From positions 131,501 through 195,500 of the forward strand of contig JAJFZO010000413.1 in the NCBI GenBank assembly GCA_021397835.1: a DNA stretch of 64,000 bases, written 5' to 3'. Source of the stretch: Moringa oleifera (Eukaryota; Streptophyta; Magnoliopsida; Brassicales; Moringaceae). The notes beneath the pieces were generated by a model. It made no database searches. It saw only the letters and a program-made list of their open reading frames with translations, and was not told the origin of the DNA. Shown here piece by piece: positions 48,162 through 59,657 of the stretch. The stretch's first letter is position 1; every line of letters starts with the position of its first letter. Position numbers and translations under genes: made by a program.

Positions 48162-51100
48162 TCAATCTAGCTCAACAAGCTGAGCTCTCCTTTCTGCTGC
48201 TTTTTTCCTTATAAATATTCCCCACCTTAAGGCAGCTTTTAGCTTAAGCCATCCTACAACAGCCTTCCCTGATCCCCTGCCACGGTCTTGCTCATATGTT
48301 TGATCAATGTGAGGTTCATAAGGAATCCTGTAGGAATAACTAGCCTCGTTGGAATGACCAAAACCAGATCCCAGCCCACCTACACCCATATTAAATGTCT
48401 TCAGCAATCTCTGCATGTCATCACTCTCCAACATCTCGGAACTCCTAAATCTGATTTCCTCGGTGAAAATATCTTCCAATCCTTGCCCATTCCTTGCACG
48501 AGACCAGTCTCCTGTGTAGTAGGAGGCTCCAAGTGCAGAATTGCCAACTGACATGTCATCAGTGCTGCCAGGTAATGTGGCAAGTGAATTGTTTAGTGTC
48601 ATCACTGCACTCTGATCAGACCTCACAAATGGAAATTCAATCAATTGAGGGACTGCAGAATGGTTCTCAGTTTGGTATTGTGGACTAGGTCCAGATGGGA
48701 TGTACTGCTGCCTGTTCTGAGTAATTAGTGCAAACTGATCTCTCTTGTTGTTGTCAATGCTTAGTTCAGCTGAGGCTTTTATTACCTTCTTAGCACTTGC
48801 TAGGGAGTTCAGGACTTTGCCATCATATTCTAGGACTTGATGCCAGTTCTCATATGCTCTATTCACCAGTGAGTCGACTGAGATCTGCAGGCAAAATAAA
48901 TTTCCACATAAATTTACCCGATTTACATAGAAAGACAATTAAATTAAAATTTCCAATCCTTAAGAGAGAGAGTAGGCTCATATTATGAAAGGTATGGTTC
49001 CACATGCCTGGAACAGAATTAGGATATCTGAACTGCGATTCAACTCCTTTAAGGCTGCCTCTTAGGCCAAAGGTAGTAGTAGTTTAAAACTTATAGTTAA
49101 ATAAGATTTTGTCGCCTTTTTCATTAAATATTTGAGCAAAAATCTAAACGTTTCATTTTAAAATTGACTTATGTGACATTCTATGAAATAACTAGGCCTC
49201 TAGATGCCATTTGCCATTTCAAGTGCTCTTAACTACTGTTAAATTGTTATCGAAAAAGATATCCATTGTACTTGCAAGTAAGCCTAAAGTCTGAAACCTT
49301 AGCTATAATTCTAATAATTCAAACCAGCATCCTGAATGATGAAGAACATCTCACCTTCTGGTCATGGTTAAGGGATTCCACAGGGAGGAACTGTCCAGCA
49401 GCTATGAGTCCTCTAAGCTCATAAATATCATTGAAAACAACCCCAGCGCTGCGAGTTTCATCAGCATAGTAAACATAAAGCTTTCCACCCAAGACACATG
49501 TCTTAGCATGCTCCACTGTATTCTCCCACATCCTATTGGACATTCCACTTCCAAGGATCTAAAATATGGACATCAAACAAAAGAAAATTAGTGCTAGATT
49601 AAGAAGTTTTTAAGAACACATTTGGCTTCTCTCTTTTTTTTTTTGTTGGGGGGGTGGGGAGGGGGGGGGGAGGGAGAGGAAGAGGAAGAGGAGCAACAAA
49701 AGGAAATCCTTACATTTCTTAATTTCTGTGGATCCCTAACAAGAAGCCGGAGGAAATCTTCAACGGTTACAATTTCAGCCTTTAGCAACTTTTTGTGCAG
49801 TGCTCCATCCTTTGCTATTCTATCTAGTCTCCAAACTTCATCATGTAAAGCAGGTGGATAATGTTTCTTGTATACTGCAATTATGAGAACCACTTTTGAT
49901 TACCACAACATGATTAATACAAGCAGACCCAAAAACACCAAAGCAACTTGTGTTTAAAATCTGCCCTAACCTAACAACTGTAATATTTAATGCAGTGGGT
50001 GAGTCTGTCCAAACTGATATGGAACTAAAATCCAACCAGGGAAAGAATATGGCATGAAAGAATGTTATAAGCTACAACTCCCAAATTATCATCACTGCAC
50101 TGTCTTTCTCTTTCCTGCCCCCCTGGAATATGCTGGCTTGAAGGTGCCCAGTGTTATGTAGGAAGCCGATTTTTGTGATGACTCCAGAGGAACATATCCT
50201 ATATTATGCTGTCCCTGCAACAGAGACGACTTCTAAGACTGGCCCTCCCATTGGAAGAATCACAGCATCCTATCCCTAGAATTAGCCTACCAACTGTAAA
50301 CAAATCAGTCAGAAAACTCACATTCTCCTCTATGATCTTTAACTGCAAAAGCCTCGGTTTTAGCTTCACGAACACGAATTCCCTCACAATATCCAGGGGC
50401 AACCTTCAGACCAAGCCTGAATTTTCTGCTCCTAATCCAGCTGGAATTGTCAGTGAAAGAAAGATCTCCAAGAGTGCCCACCCCTTCCTTGAGAGTCACT
50501 TGTAAATCGCCAGTTAGGAGTGGCCTTTTCCCCTCACGTTCTTTTACTTCGTAGCTTTCAAAGTGCTCTTTGGTCCAATCCTCATCAGCTTCCTCGTTGA
50601 AATCTCCCTCAAGCACCACAACATTCAATTTGGCTGATGATTCTGGTCCAGTTTGCAGGACACTGCCTGTGTTCAGGTCTAGCAAGAGAACATGGATTGC
50701 TGCTCCTTGTTCTCCCTCAACCTTTCCACCTGTGAAGAGGTGAGGCGGCATGCTTGTTTTGAAATGAAGCTGTAAAAACTTCCCATCTGGGGCTTGCAAT
50801 TTTGGTGGTGGAGACCTACATGGGGAAAATACAATTCATTACTATAGAGGGATATTGATGACCATTGGTGGAACCCAGAAACACACCTACATGAGACCTA
50901 GATATGTTATTGCATTATCAATTTCATTTACATCAGGCATAAAGCATTTCATCCCTGTTTATGTCTGCAAACTTACCAGCACATTAGCAAAACCAAACAT
51001 ACAGATTTCTTTCTCTTCTCATGACCTGTCAAGTTACATATATATTCTATTGGCTTCATTCGTATCTTTTGTTTCATAGACTTGCTCATAAAACAAGGAG

Positions 51101-53018
51101 TATATGCATGACCAATGAAACCCAAACTTTGCCAATCAAATCTTGATTCGTCATCCTAAGTTTCCGTTTACTTTCACTACCAAGTACTCAGGGACACTGT
51201 ACTCCACACATACTTATGCACCAGCATCTATATCAGCATCGTACGAATCTAAAATGAAAGAGATAGACATGGTAATGGTTTGCATGCAAATATTTGCCTG
51301 CCCAAAGATTGACAAAAGCACCTTGTAGCCAATTTAGCATGCCCCAACCTTGACAAAGCTCGCTCCACCTCTTCACTGACCTGTTATTCATCCAGAATCT
51401 AGAATTAACAAAAGAATTAACCTCAACGTCCTGTTCAAACAGACCTGTTACATATTTATGCTTTGATCCGGCCACTAAAAAAGAAGTTTTGTTTGTATAC
51501 ATAAGCCAAAGTCCAGACTGGTTCAAAGTAGGGTCATAAGGAAACATCATGTAAAATCAGATCAAAAGAATATCTAACCAACCAGCTTAGTCTGTCTGCA
51601 AGTGTTTGGTCCTGCAGAATTTTATGGACAATTTCACACAACATTTCAAGAAATTATGACAACATTAATTGCTTCAGTGAACAACTCCAAAAAGAATTCT
51701 GCTTCTGAAATTGAACCAACAGCAAGAACGATTGACTATTACCAAATAAGATTACAGTCTAAGATTTCCAGGATTCTTATCAATCTTCTGTAGCATAAAT
51801 CAATATGAACTGAAGGATTTCTACACCTGCTCCCACCGGCCCCACAACAAACAAGTATTTCTCAATTCCTCTAAGCATCAGAATTATAAATCTTCATCAA
51901 TTAACGTTTCAAAATTTGAAATAATTATCTTATTGTAGTAATAATATATGACTCACTATTCTGCGGAACAAAGGCTCCAAAGATGAGCAGAGTCTTTGCA
52001 GACTATCCACCTTGACAGCTTCCACAATTACACTGCAAATAAATTGATTTGCTCGTCATGGGAGTGGACTCAAAAAATTGGTACTAACACCAGTGGAACT
52101 TAAATTAAACAACATGAAAAAGAGAAATTGATAAATGCTACACTGAACTTTAAAGTTCCATCAAATTATCTAGAAGTTATACACAGTTGAAACTTAATTC
52201 AAATTATAAGGTCTCACTGCTCCATGAGTTTCGTCCCAACAGGCACCGTGCAGGAAAACAAAAGGCAAAACAATACAAAAGGAGTGAATTTATATGAAAA
52301 AATCACTGATAACTGTATTTCAGATGAAAAACTCTCAGTTCCTACTAGATCTTTTATTCATTTTTATTTCCCACCCCACCAGTTTTATCAAGCTCATGGT
52401 GCCTGCATTAATGATGTTATAGGAGATGTGACTTAAATGCTATCTCCATTGCACTTAAATTCAGCATCCAAACAAACAAAAAAGTGGTCTTTAAGCTATT
52501 TCATATCGATTAACAAGCCAATCCAGATCTTGCATCATGGAATATGATACCATTGTTATGGTTAAGCACATGCGGCATAATAATCAGATTTTAGACTGAT
52601 AATCACAGTAGATAGCAGTTAATAAACTGATTCATTTACCCCACAGGGGAAGGACAATAAAAAGAAATGGGGAACCTAAAAGCCACTGGGCAACTAACAT
52701 CAAAATTCCACCTGGTCTTAAACACTTATGACTTAACGATTATCCTAACCCAAACTGACCAAGTCAACAAGATCATAGCAAACAAGACAAAGGAATGAAG
52801 AAACAAAGTTTCAGCAAATAGAAATAAGATTTTTATTTTTTTTGTTGGCCCGGTGGGGGGGGGGAGGATCGCGGGGATCCTATTAACCAATCTTCAACTC
52901 TGAATCAAACATGATAGTACCTTGCTAAAGCAGGGAGTTTTTGTTTCTTGGATCCAGGCGCATGGTCTGCATCCTCTTGATGCAGTTCATACCCTCGTTT
53001 CTGCCTCGAACTTTCCAT
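48162..53018 (-). CDS. CBP60: CBP60 calmodulin-binding protein
   Basis: Seven minus-strand exons join to 604 residues: 53018-52921, 52032-51957, 51380-51322, 50815-50322, 49874-49714, 49558-49355 and 48884-48162. Family blocks appear in order: a basic N-terminus ([22 protein letters not shown]), [133 protein letters not shown], and [19 protein letters not shown]. The C-terminus (about 570-604) is a basic amphipathic helix with two tryptophans ([19 protein letters not shown]), the calmodulin-binding site of the CBP60A-F type; SARD1 and CBP60g differ here. CBP60 proteins are nuclear transcription regulators in immunity and development. The subfamily member is not assigned. Confidence 0.93.
49648..49674 (+). 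repeat. G-rich tract with G-quadruplex potential
   Basis: Four G runs of 7, 4, 10 and 3 are separated by single bases in an intron of the CBP60 gene. On the transcribed sense strand this is a C-rich tract about 90 nt upstream of the acceptor of exon 6. The plus strand fits a quadruplex-forming pattern. Confidence 0.7.
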
Positions 53019-54254
53019 TTATGGATACGTAACAGATCCTCGGCCCTTTAAGATTATGACTTCCAAAATTAGAAGCCAAAGAGTTTCCCCAGAAGCTTGA
53101 AAGAACACCAAAGAGCTTAACACAGAATACTGCTCTTAAAAAATCCTCATCAAGGTTTAGACAATACCCACTTGAAAAAATTACTGCTTCGTGACAATTA
53201 TGAATCTGGGTAGTTGAAAAGCAGGTGATATGAGAAGTAAGAAAGATATTCTTTTGTCAGTTTTTGGGTAGATCTGGATTTATGGTATATTGTTTCTTCG
53301 GCTTTTGATGGTCACTATAATACTAGCAACAGATCGCGTTTTTTGTCTGTTATAATATTATGACCTTATAATACAAGAAAAACAGCTGTGAGTGAGTGCA
53401 TGAGCGTTGAAAGTTGAAAGCGCGTAATGTCTGATTTGGTAGACCGTCAGGTGGGAGCATTTGACTACAATTTGTCTCTCCTCAGTCCTCAGGGGCTAAG
53501 GCTTCTTGTAGGTCCTCTTCCAAGAGGATAGTCAAATGCTGGTCCACAGCCCATGGGTAGAAGCATTTAAGTGCCATTTGTGAGCTTTATGTGGGGTCAT
53601 TCTCGCTTTCTTCTTTTGGGTGGACATAACAGGAGTACACCACAATGGCGTCCAGCCCCCTACTCTGAACTCCCTCCATGCCGGTTAGTCCTCTGTAGGC
53701 ACCGTTTCTAAGCTGCATGAGACCGGCAATGCATAAGCCACACTACAAGATTACTGTTTATAACAGCTTCTAACCTGCATGAGACCGGCAATGCATAAGC
53801 CACACTACAAGATTACTGTTTCTAACAGCCTCATTACTTCCAAGGCTCTAAGTTGGATCAATCCCCCAGGATTACACAGCAAAACTGATGGGGTACAGAA
53901 TATCACTGAGTTTAAGGTACATCAGTCCAAGATGAATAATCCGAAATTCAAAAAACAAGATTCAAAACACAACCTCACCACGTACTATGAAGTGGCATTT
54001 TGAATCGACACCCTTATAGATACATGTAGAATAAGTCGATCACAAGCAAAGACACCTCATACATACATAACCTTCTGAGGGCAAAATTTAAATACATAAA
54101 TAGGGTGAAAGACTGAGAGGGAGAAGAAAGAGAAGGCTTTGCCTTTTGACAGCTAAAGCAATTTGCTTGCCTGCTTCTATTAATATCAAAGCAAAAAATA
54201 ATAATAATAACTAGTTGAACTAGAGAATAATATTGGGATCGATTACAAAAACAA
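53019..54254. other. Intergenic: CBP60 promoter and DUF1068-gene 3' end
   Basis: The part next to 53018 is the CBP60 upstream region on the minus strand. A 62-bp tandem duplication lies at 53704-53829. The right end, about 54000-54254, is probably 3' UTR of the DUF1068 gene. No exon is supported. Confidence 0.5.
53704..53829 (+). repeat. 62-bp tandem duplication
   Basis: Two direct copies, period 62 bp, start with CTGCATGAGACCGGCAATGC at 53713 and 53775. They differ by one or two bases near the end (TTTATAACAG against TTTCTAACAG). They lie about 700 bp upstream of the CBP60 start. Confidence 0.9.
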
Positions 54255-57200
54255 TTATTCTCCCTCCCAACCCAACTGACGTGCCCTCTGCTCCCACAGA
54301 GTAGTGACTTTCCTCTCTTTGAGCAACAATGCCTCAGCTCGCTCTCTGGCCCCCTCACAAGTTTCTGTAGCAGCATTGCATTTTTCTGCCTCCCTCTGGT
54401 ACTGTGAAGCCACCCTTTTTGCATCAGCATGGCTGATGTTCATATGACGGGTGTGCTCTTCTGCAACGGCTTCTTGCAGTTTCAATTCCTCTGTAAGAAG
54501 GTCCACAAACTGCTTCTCCATCTCCTCCTTCAGATCAGGGTCATTACTTCCACAATCTGTGCCATCATCGTTATCAGTATCTGAATGTGATTTCACCAGA
54601 ACATTGATAGTCAAGAAGCAGTACAGCGAAACAGAAAGACTTTAGATGAGAAACCAGTAGGCACTTTGATGGCTAAAAATAATCTACCAAAATCTCCCAA
54701 GAAGATCCTGTTGTCATTCGTCCGTTAACTAACAGCAGTGTCCAGGCCGTATCAGCATAGTGTAGCAGAAGACTTAAAGGTTGAAAAGATTGCATCAAAG
54801 CAGAGCCAGACACCTCAATTCTTACAATGTTCTTGCTCAGTTTGAAGGCATTTACAGTATTTGTAAAGAAATTGTTTGGAACATTATTTAGCAAAAAGAT
54901 GTGACAAAGTACAGGGTTCAATCAAGATAAGCAGTAAGACAAAGAGCCAGAGGGCTGCTCCAATTCATTTTGCTCCGAGATATTTAAATTTTGGTCTCTA
55001 TACTTAGCATAGCAAAGTTGGAAATCTACATTCTACAGCCTTTCTCACAGTAACACTGAAGTGCTAGAAGAAGATCAATAATTAAAAGGCAAAGTCTAAT
55101 GGCAAGCATTTGTACAAAATCCTTTCTCAGTGTGGACTTTTTTCCTTTAATAAGATAAGAAACCTCAGCAGAAAGATGTAAGAACTTCACTCTTTCCCCA
55201 CCCCTGAAGCTCTATCTCCCTTCCCCTCTTTCCCCACTTGCTGCCAAGGGAAAAAAAACAAGGAAAAAGAAGAAAGAAGCTTGAAGCAAGTTCCAAAAAT
55301 TTGCAGAACCAGTTGAGAACCCAGCATGCAAATCCATTCAACCTTCTCTCCCACGAAAAACAACAAAATGAAAAACAAAGAACCAAACCAGTTTAATTCC
55401 CCAGAGCAATATTTGTCATTATTGGAAACTTAAGGATGACTATGATGAACACAAAGAAATAACTCATTCTGAGATCTTCAACAAGTTAAGGTGGTAGTAC
55501 AAAGTCTCACCTGTGACGGAGAGATTAGCCAGCCCTGAAAATGACAAGAAAAGCCAAAAGGTAATATTTATTAGTATCTAAGTGGAAACTGGAATCTTTA
55601 GTATCACAAACTTGAAGCTCTGACTTCAAAAACATAGTCTACATAACAAGAAGAAGAGAAAAAAATACAACAGGAGGTACATCTCTAGGTTCAGGAAGGC
55701 AATATCAAAAGCCATAAATTATATCTTCATGTATGCTTGTAAAGAAAGGATTTCTACTAATAAAGCAAAATAATACATCATAGTTGCAAAAGAAAGGAAA
55801 TAAGAGCATTAATACAATCTACTTGTAAAACAGGATTTTTCTATGCATGTCCTAGAAAGATGGCCCACATTTCATGCAACAACCACAATCTACATTATGA
55901 CAGGTTCTACAAAATCTCCCAAAACACATTGACTCATTTCTAACAACAAAAACAACCTTGGACCTGCTTTCATCAGCTGAAAGCTAAAAAGCAGCCTCTG
56001 GCCTGTCCGATGAAACACAGTTTTCTACAATTCTTTCAACCAACAAAGAGAAAACTTTGTTGAGATAGGATTTGATGAAAACTTGTTTCTATCTTTATCT
56101 TTTATTTCAAACCTTGTGGAACCTATTCTCATCTAGTTTTTGGTGTTTATCTAGAGATTTAAAATTTCAATAACTACTTTGAAGATAAACATCATCTTCA
56201 TGTATAAATATCCAAGGGATGAGGGGTTCAAGGCATCTCATTCTTGTATTGTTCATTTTACAAGTTAAGAGGACCAGGTGATGGTTCTTCTAGGGAAAAG
56301 GTTTTGGGAGAGTAAAAGATGAAAATCTTCCCATTGTATTTGAAGTTTCCTTCTAATGAAAAATACCTTGTGTTACACTTCATAGTCCTTATGGTTGAAC
56401 CACCTAAATCTATTTGGTTTCTCTCCATTTTTCTCCTCAGCTTATTTTCTATTGTTGAATTGTTATCTTATGCGTATATGCTTCTCCCAATTTCCAACAT
56501 ACTTCTCTAGAACAAAATTCAAGTAGACACTAGAAGTGGATCATCTAACCTTCAGGTTGCACATCTAACAGAAAAATTACCAGGGGATCCAAGTTCGCAA
56601 AGTAATAGCCCATAAATTTTCATGCAAAATTCCTTTCCAACTTGACCTCGATTTGCATCTACAAGAATGATAGTCTAAGAAAAACCTAGTGCAGTTACAT
56701 CTGATTATTATTCACATAGCACCCAGGGGGTGCAACCCTTTACTATAAACTGATCTCAAGTACTTGAGAATGTTCTATAGGCAGTGCAACATTACAGAAA
56801 TTTGGTTGTCATTATTGGAACCTAAAGTTATTAGATCAAAACTAAACTAAAGATGACCAACTTCAGGCAGATTGGCTCCGAAAATGCATACTTCCGGAAG
56901 AAAGAGTGAATCACCAGTCAGAACAATCTAATCTAAATCTTTGTCTCTTACTTAATCTATAAATATGACTTTAGACAATAATTATATGCAGAACAGCGCA
57001 TAGAACTGGTCATGAAATTCTTGAATTAAATTTACTTATTCTATTTTCTTTATTGGGTTATGCATAGATGACTGACTTATATGCTTAATTATTAAACAAC
57101 AACATGGGAATTTCGCATTAGCAGGAGTAATTACATATGTTTTCCTTACAATATTCATATCATAGACTAGTAGAAAATAGGATAACCAACCACATAGATC

Positions 57201-58774
57201 AACCCTAAAACGCAACTTTTCTTCCCAAATTTTATTATAGAAAAGGCATCTGAACAGTTCTCTAACAAGCTAGCAAGTCACATTATGATAGGTTAGCAGT
57301 TCTCCGCAAAAGCTCTTTTCTAGTATGCAAGATGAAAAAAAACCACCAACCATTAGGCCTTAAATTTATTTGGAGAGTCAATGGCAAACCTTTTTGTGAG
57401 TCCAAAGAAACTAACTCAATAGTTATTTGACCCATTAAACTGACGACTACAAGCAAATGCTCACGAATGCACATAAGACATGAATGTCAACAACAGCTTT
57501 ACAATCACTAAAATTGTTACCGATGCGGCCATACTTATGAAACGGAGCACAAGCCTAGCGTTAAATACTGAATTACTGTTACTTTTTCATGAGAAAAATA
57601 GCACCAGATGATCATAATAACTAGCACATCGATAGAAAAAGGAAGATCAGACAATATGAGAAAGGAAAGTAAAATCTTCCAATTCGAAGTGGGATGTTCT
57701 TAGTTCCTCTTGATTTAATCTGTATATTAACTGAAAAAAGAAAGGCACTTCAAAATAATAGGATAATTCCTCTAGTTTCTCTATGAACACATGATAAACC
57801 ATACGTATGAATCTGAGCTGCTTCCACTCTCCAACAATAAATGGAGTACTGAAGCTAGGACAGAAGCAACTAATAAGAGACAGTACCCTCAAATTGATGA
57901 AATGAACGCCAGCTAATCAGGCACAAATCAAAAGCTAAGCGTCATCGAAATCTGGATGAACATCCCATTTCATTATCAATGATCACACTCAGGGAGCTTT
58001 AGCAATAACAACGGATCACAACCTAAAATTGATCTCTTACTATCTGTCCTCTTGATATCCCCAGTTCAAGAAAATATGCAACAGATATACCTGAATTAGC
58101 TGCTCCATACTCCATAACATCCAGCCCAGCACAAAATCCAAAAGTTGCAACAAAATAGATCAACAACAAGTTGATGAAATGAGAATTCCTAAATGTCTAT
58201 GATATGGAAATCAACAAACAAAAGGAACTAATGTCAACTTGAACTTGGATTCCCTTGATTACATCCAAGCAAAGAGAGAACTCAAGACCCAATACTTAGT
58301 AACGTCATCAACGAAAAACTCAAATTGATAAACTGGGAGCCCAGGATTTCACTCTAATCAACACATAACTCAGTTGTTAGTAGTTACTTCAACAGCCCAA
58401 CAACGATAGAATTCAGGATCCAAAATGAGGAAAATCTGTAGATCAAAACGTCAAAGTGACGAAAGGGTAACCATTCCATCGTCATACAACAATAATATTG
58501 AAAAAGAAGAAATTAGCAACAACCGACACCCGCAAAGCATCCAAATCAGAGGGAAATTGCGCAAAACTTAGTGATAAATACCAGGAGCGATCTTGAGGAG
58601 AGAAAGAGGAGGAGGGCAATCGCAGACGCAAGGAGGACAAGCGGATTTGTTATCAGCTAGTGCTATCCCCTTCTTGAACCTCCAGTAGAGAGCAGGACCA
58701 CACACACCCAGTGCAGATACCACTGCAAATATCACCAGACAACACCTCAAGCAAGCTCCTGATCGCCGCGACAT
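54255..58774 (-). CDS. DUF1068 / ELMO-NKS1-like Golgi membrane protein
   Basis: Three minus-strand exons, 58774-58582, 55534-55511 (only 24 nt) and 54556-54255, give 172 residues. A short basic start (MSRRSGACLR) precedes one hydrophobic segment (residues 11-31, CCLVIFAVVSALGVCGPALYW). Then come a Cys/Pro block (CPPCVCDCPPPLSLLKIAPG), LANLSVTDCGSNDP, and a charged helical region rich in Glu, Lys and Ala (LKEEMEKQFVDLLTEELKL to LLLKERKVTTLWEQRARQLGW), probably a coiled coil. This is the DUF1068 family. Arabidopsis members (ELMO1/ELMO2, NKS1) are Golgi proteins needed for pectin synthesis and cell adhesion. The first intron is 3 kb. The next in-frame codon upstream of the ATG that could extend it is TTG, so 58774 is taken as the start. 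Confidence 0.88.
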
Positions 58775-59657
58775 CGCTCTTCCTAACCCTGAAGACAAAC
58801 CCAGTGTCGGGCTCTCTCCCTATTGTGTTCGAGACAACGAGATCTAATCTGGATGCAATGATAGCTATTTATGTTTTTAACCTGTTTGAAGTAGTCTGTC
58901 CTCCAAATAAATATCCTTGAAACTACTTTATAAAGTTACCGAACCAAACCAAAGCAGTCCCTCTTATTGAGACCCAAGGGTGAAGGCCGTTCGCGCTTGG
59001 GAGAAAAAAGGGTCAAAGACTCTTCATACCAAGATCCAGCACAAGATAACAGTACTAGACGCGGTACGATGTTTCACCATCTTCGCCCACGATGACAATA
59101 AGAAAAGGATGGACTTTTTCTTTTTCATCGAAGTGAAGCGGAGTTTGCTGTCAAAGTCCTATTCCAGCATTTTTCTCTTTGATATCTTATGTTATTCGCT
59201 TTCCCACTTCGGTGATTTTCTTTTCTATATACGATGGTAGGTGGTGAAGGCGTGTTATGGTAAGGCATCCTTCACAGGTTAAAGAAAGTCATGTGCATTT
59301 GTGCCATTGGTCGCATAGTTAGAAGCTCACTCTTGCCTAGATTAGTATTGATTTGAAGAATTATTGTACCTTATTAGCGTCTGATTAATTCTATTGGGCT
59401 GCAGATGAGTCCACATTGAACTGCAGGGCGACAGATTAAGCAGATTGCAGGACAGGAACTTATGATATTCGATCTTAATGGTGAGTGGCTCAGCCGATGC
59501 TCATTACCAGGGTCGATTTGATATCCGTTTTACTTCATACGAAGGACAGTCCCAAGTTGAACTGCCTTGATACATTTCCTTTTGAAGAAGAGAGTTAAAG
59601 TATCTGGTGTTTTCAAGAACTTCCATCTTGCCTACGATATGCATAATAAACATCTAT
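58775..59657. other. Intergenic: DUF1068-gene promoter and S28-gene 3' UTR
   Basis: The left part is the upstream region of the DUF1068 gene (minus strand). The right part is 3' UTR of the S28 peptidase locus. No coding exon or clear repeat was found. Confidence 0.5.

Noticed and set aside
41883..53018. A functional unit linking the cytokinin response regulator and CBP60
   Set aside because: They only converge tail to tail with 1.28 kb between stops. Nothing in the sequence links their function.
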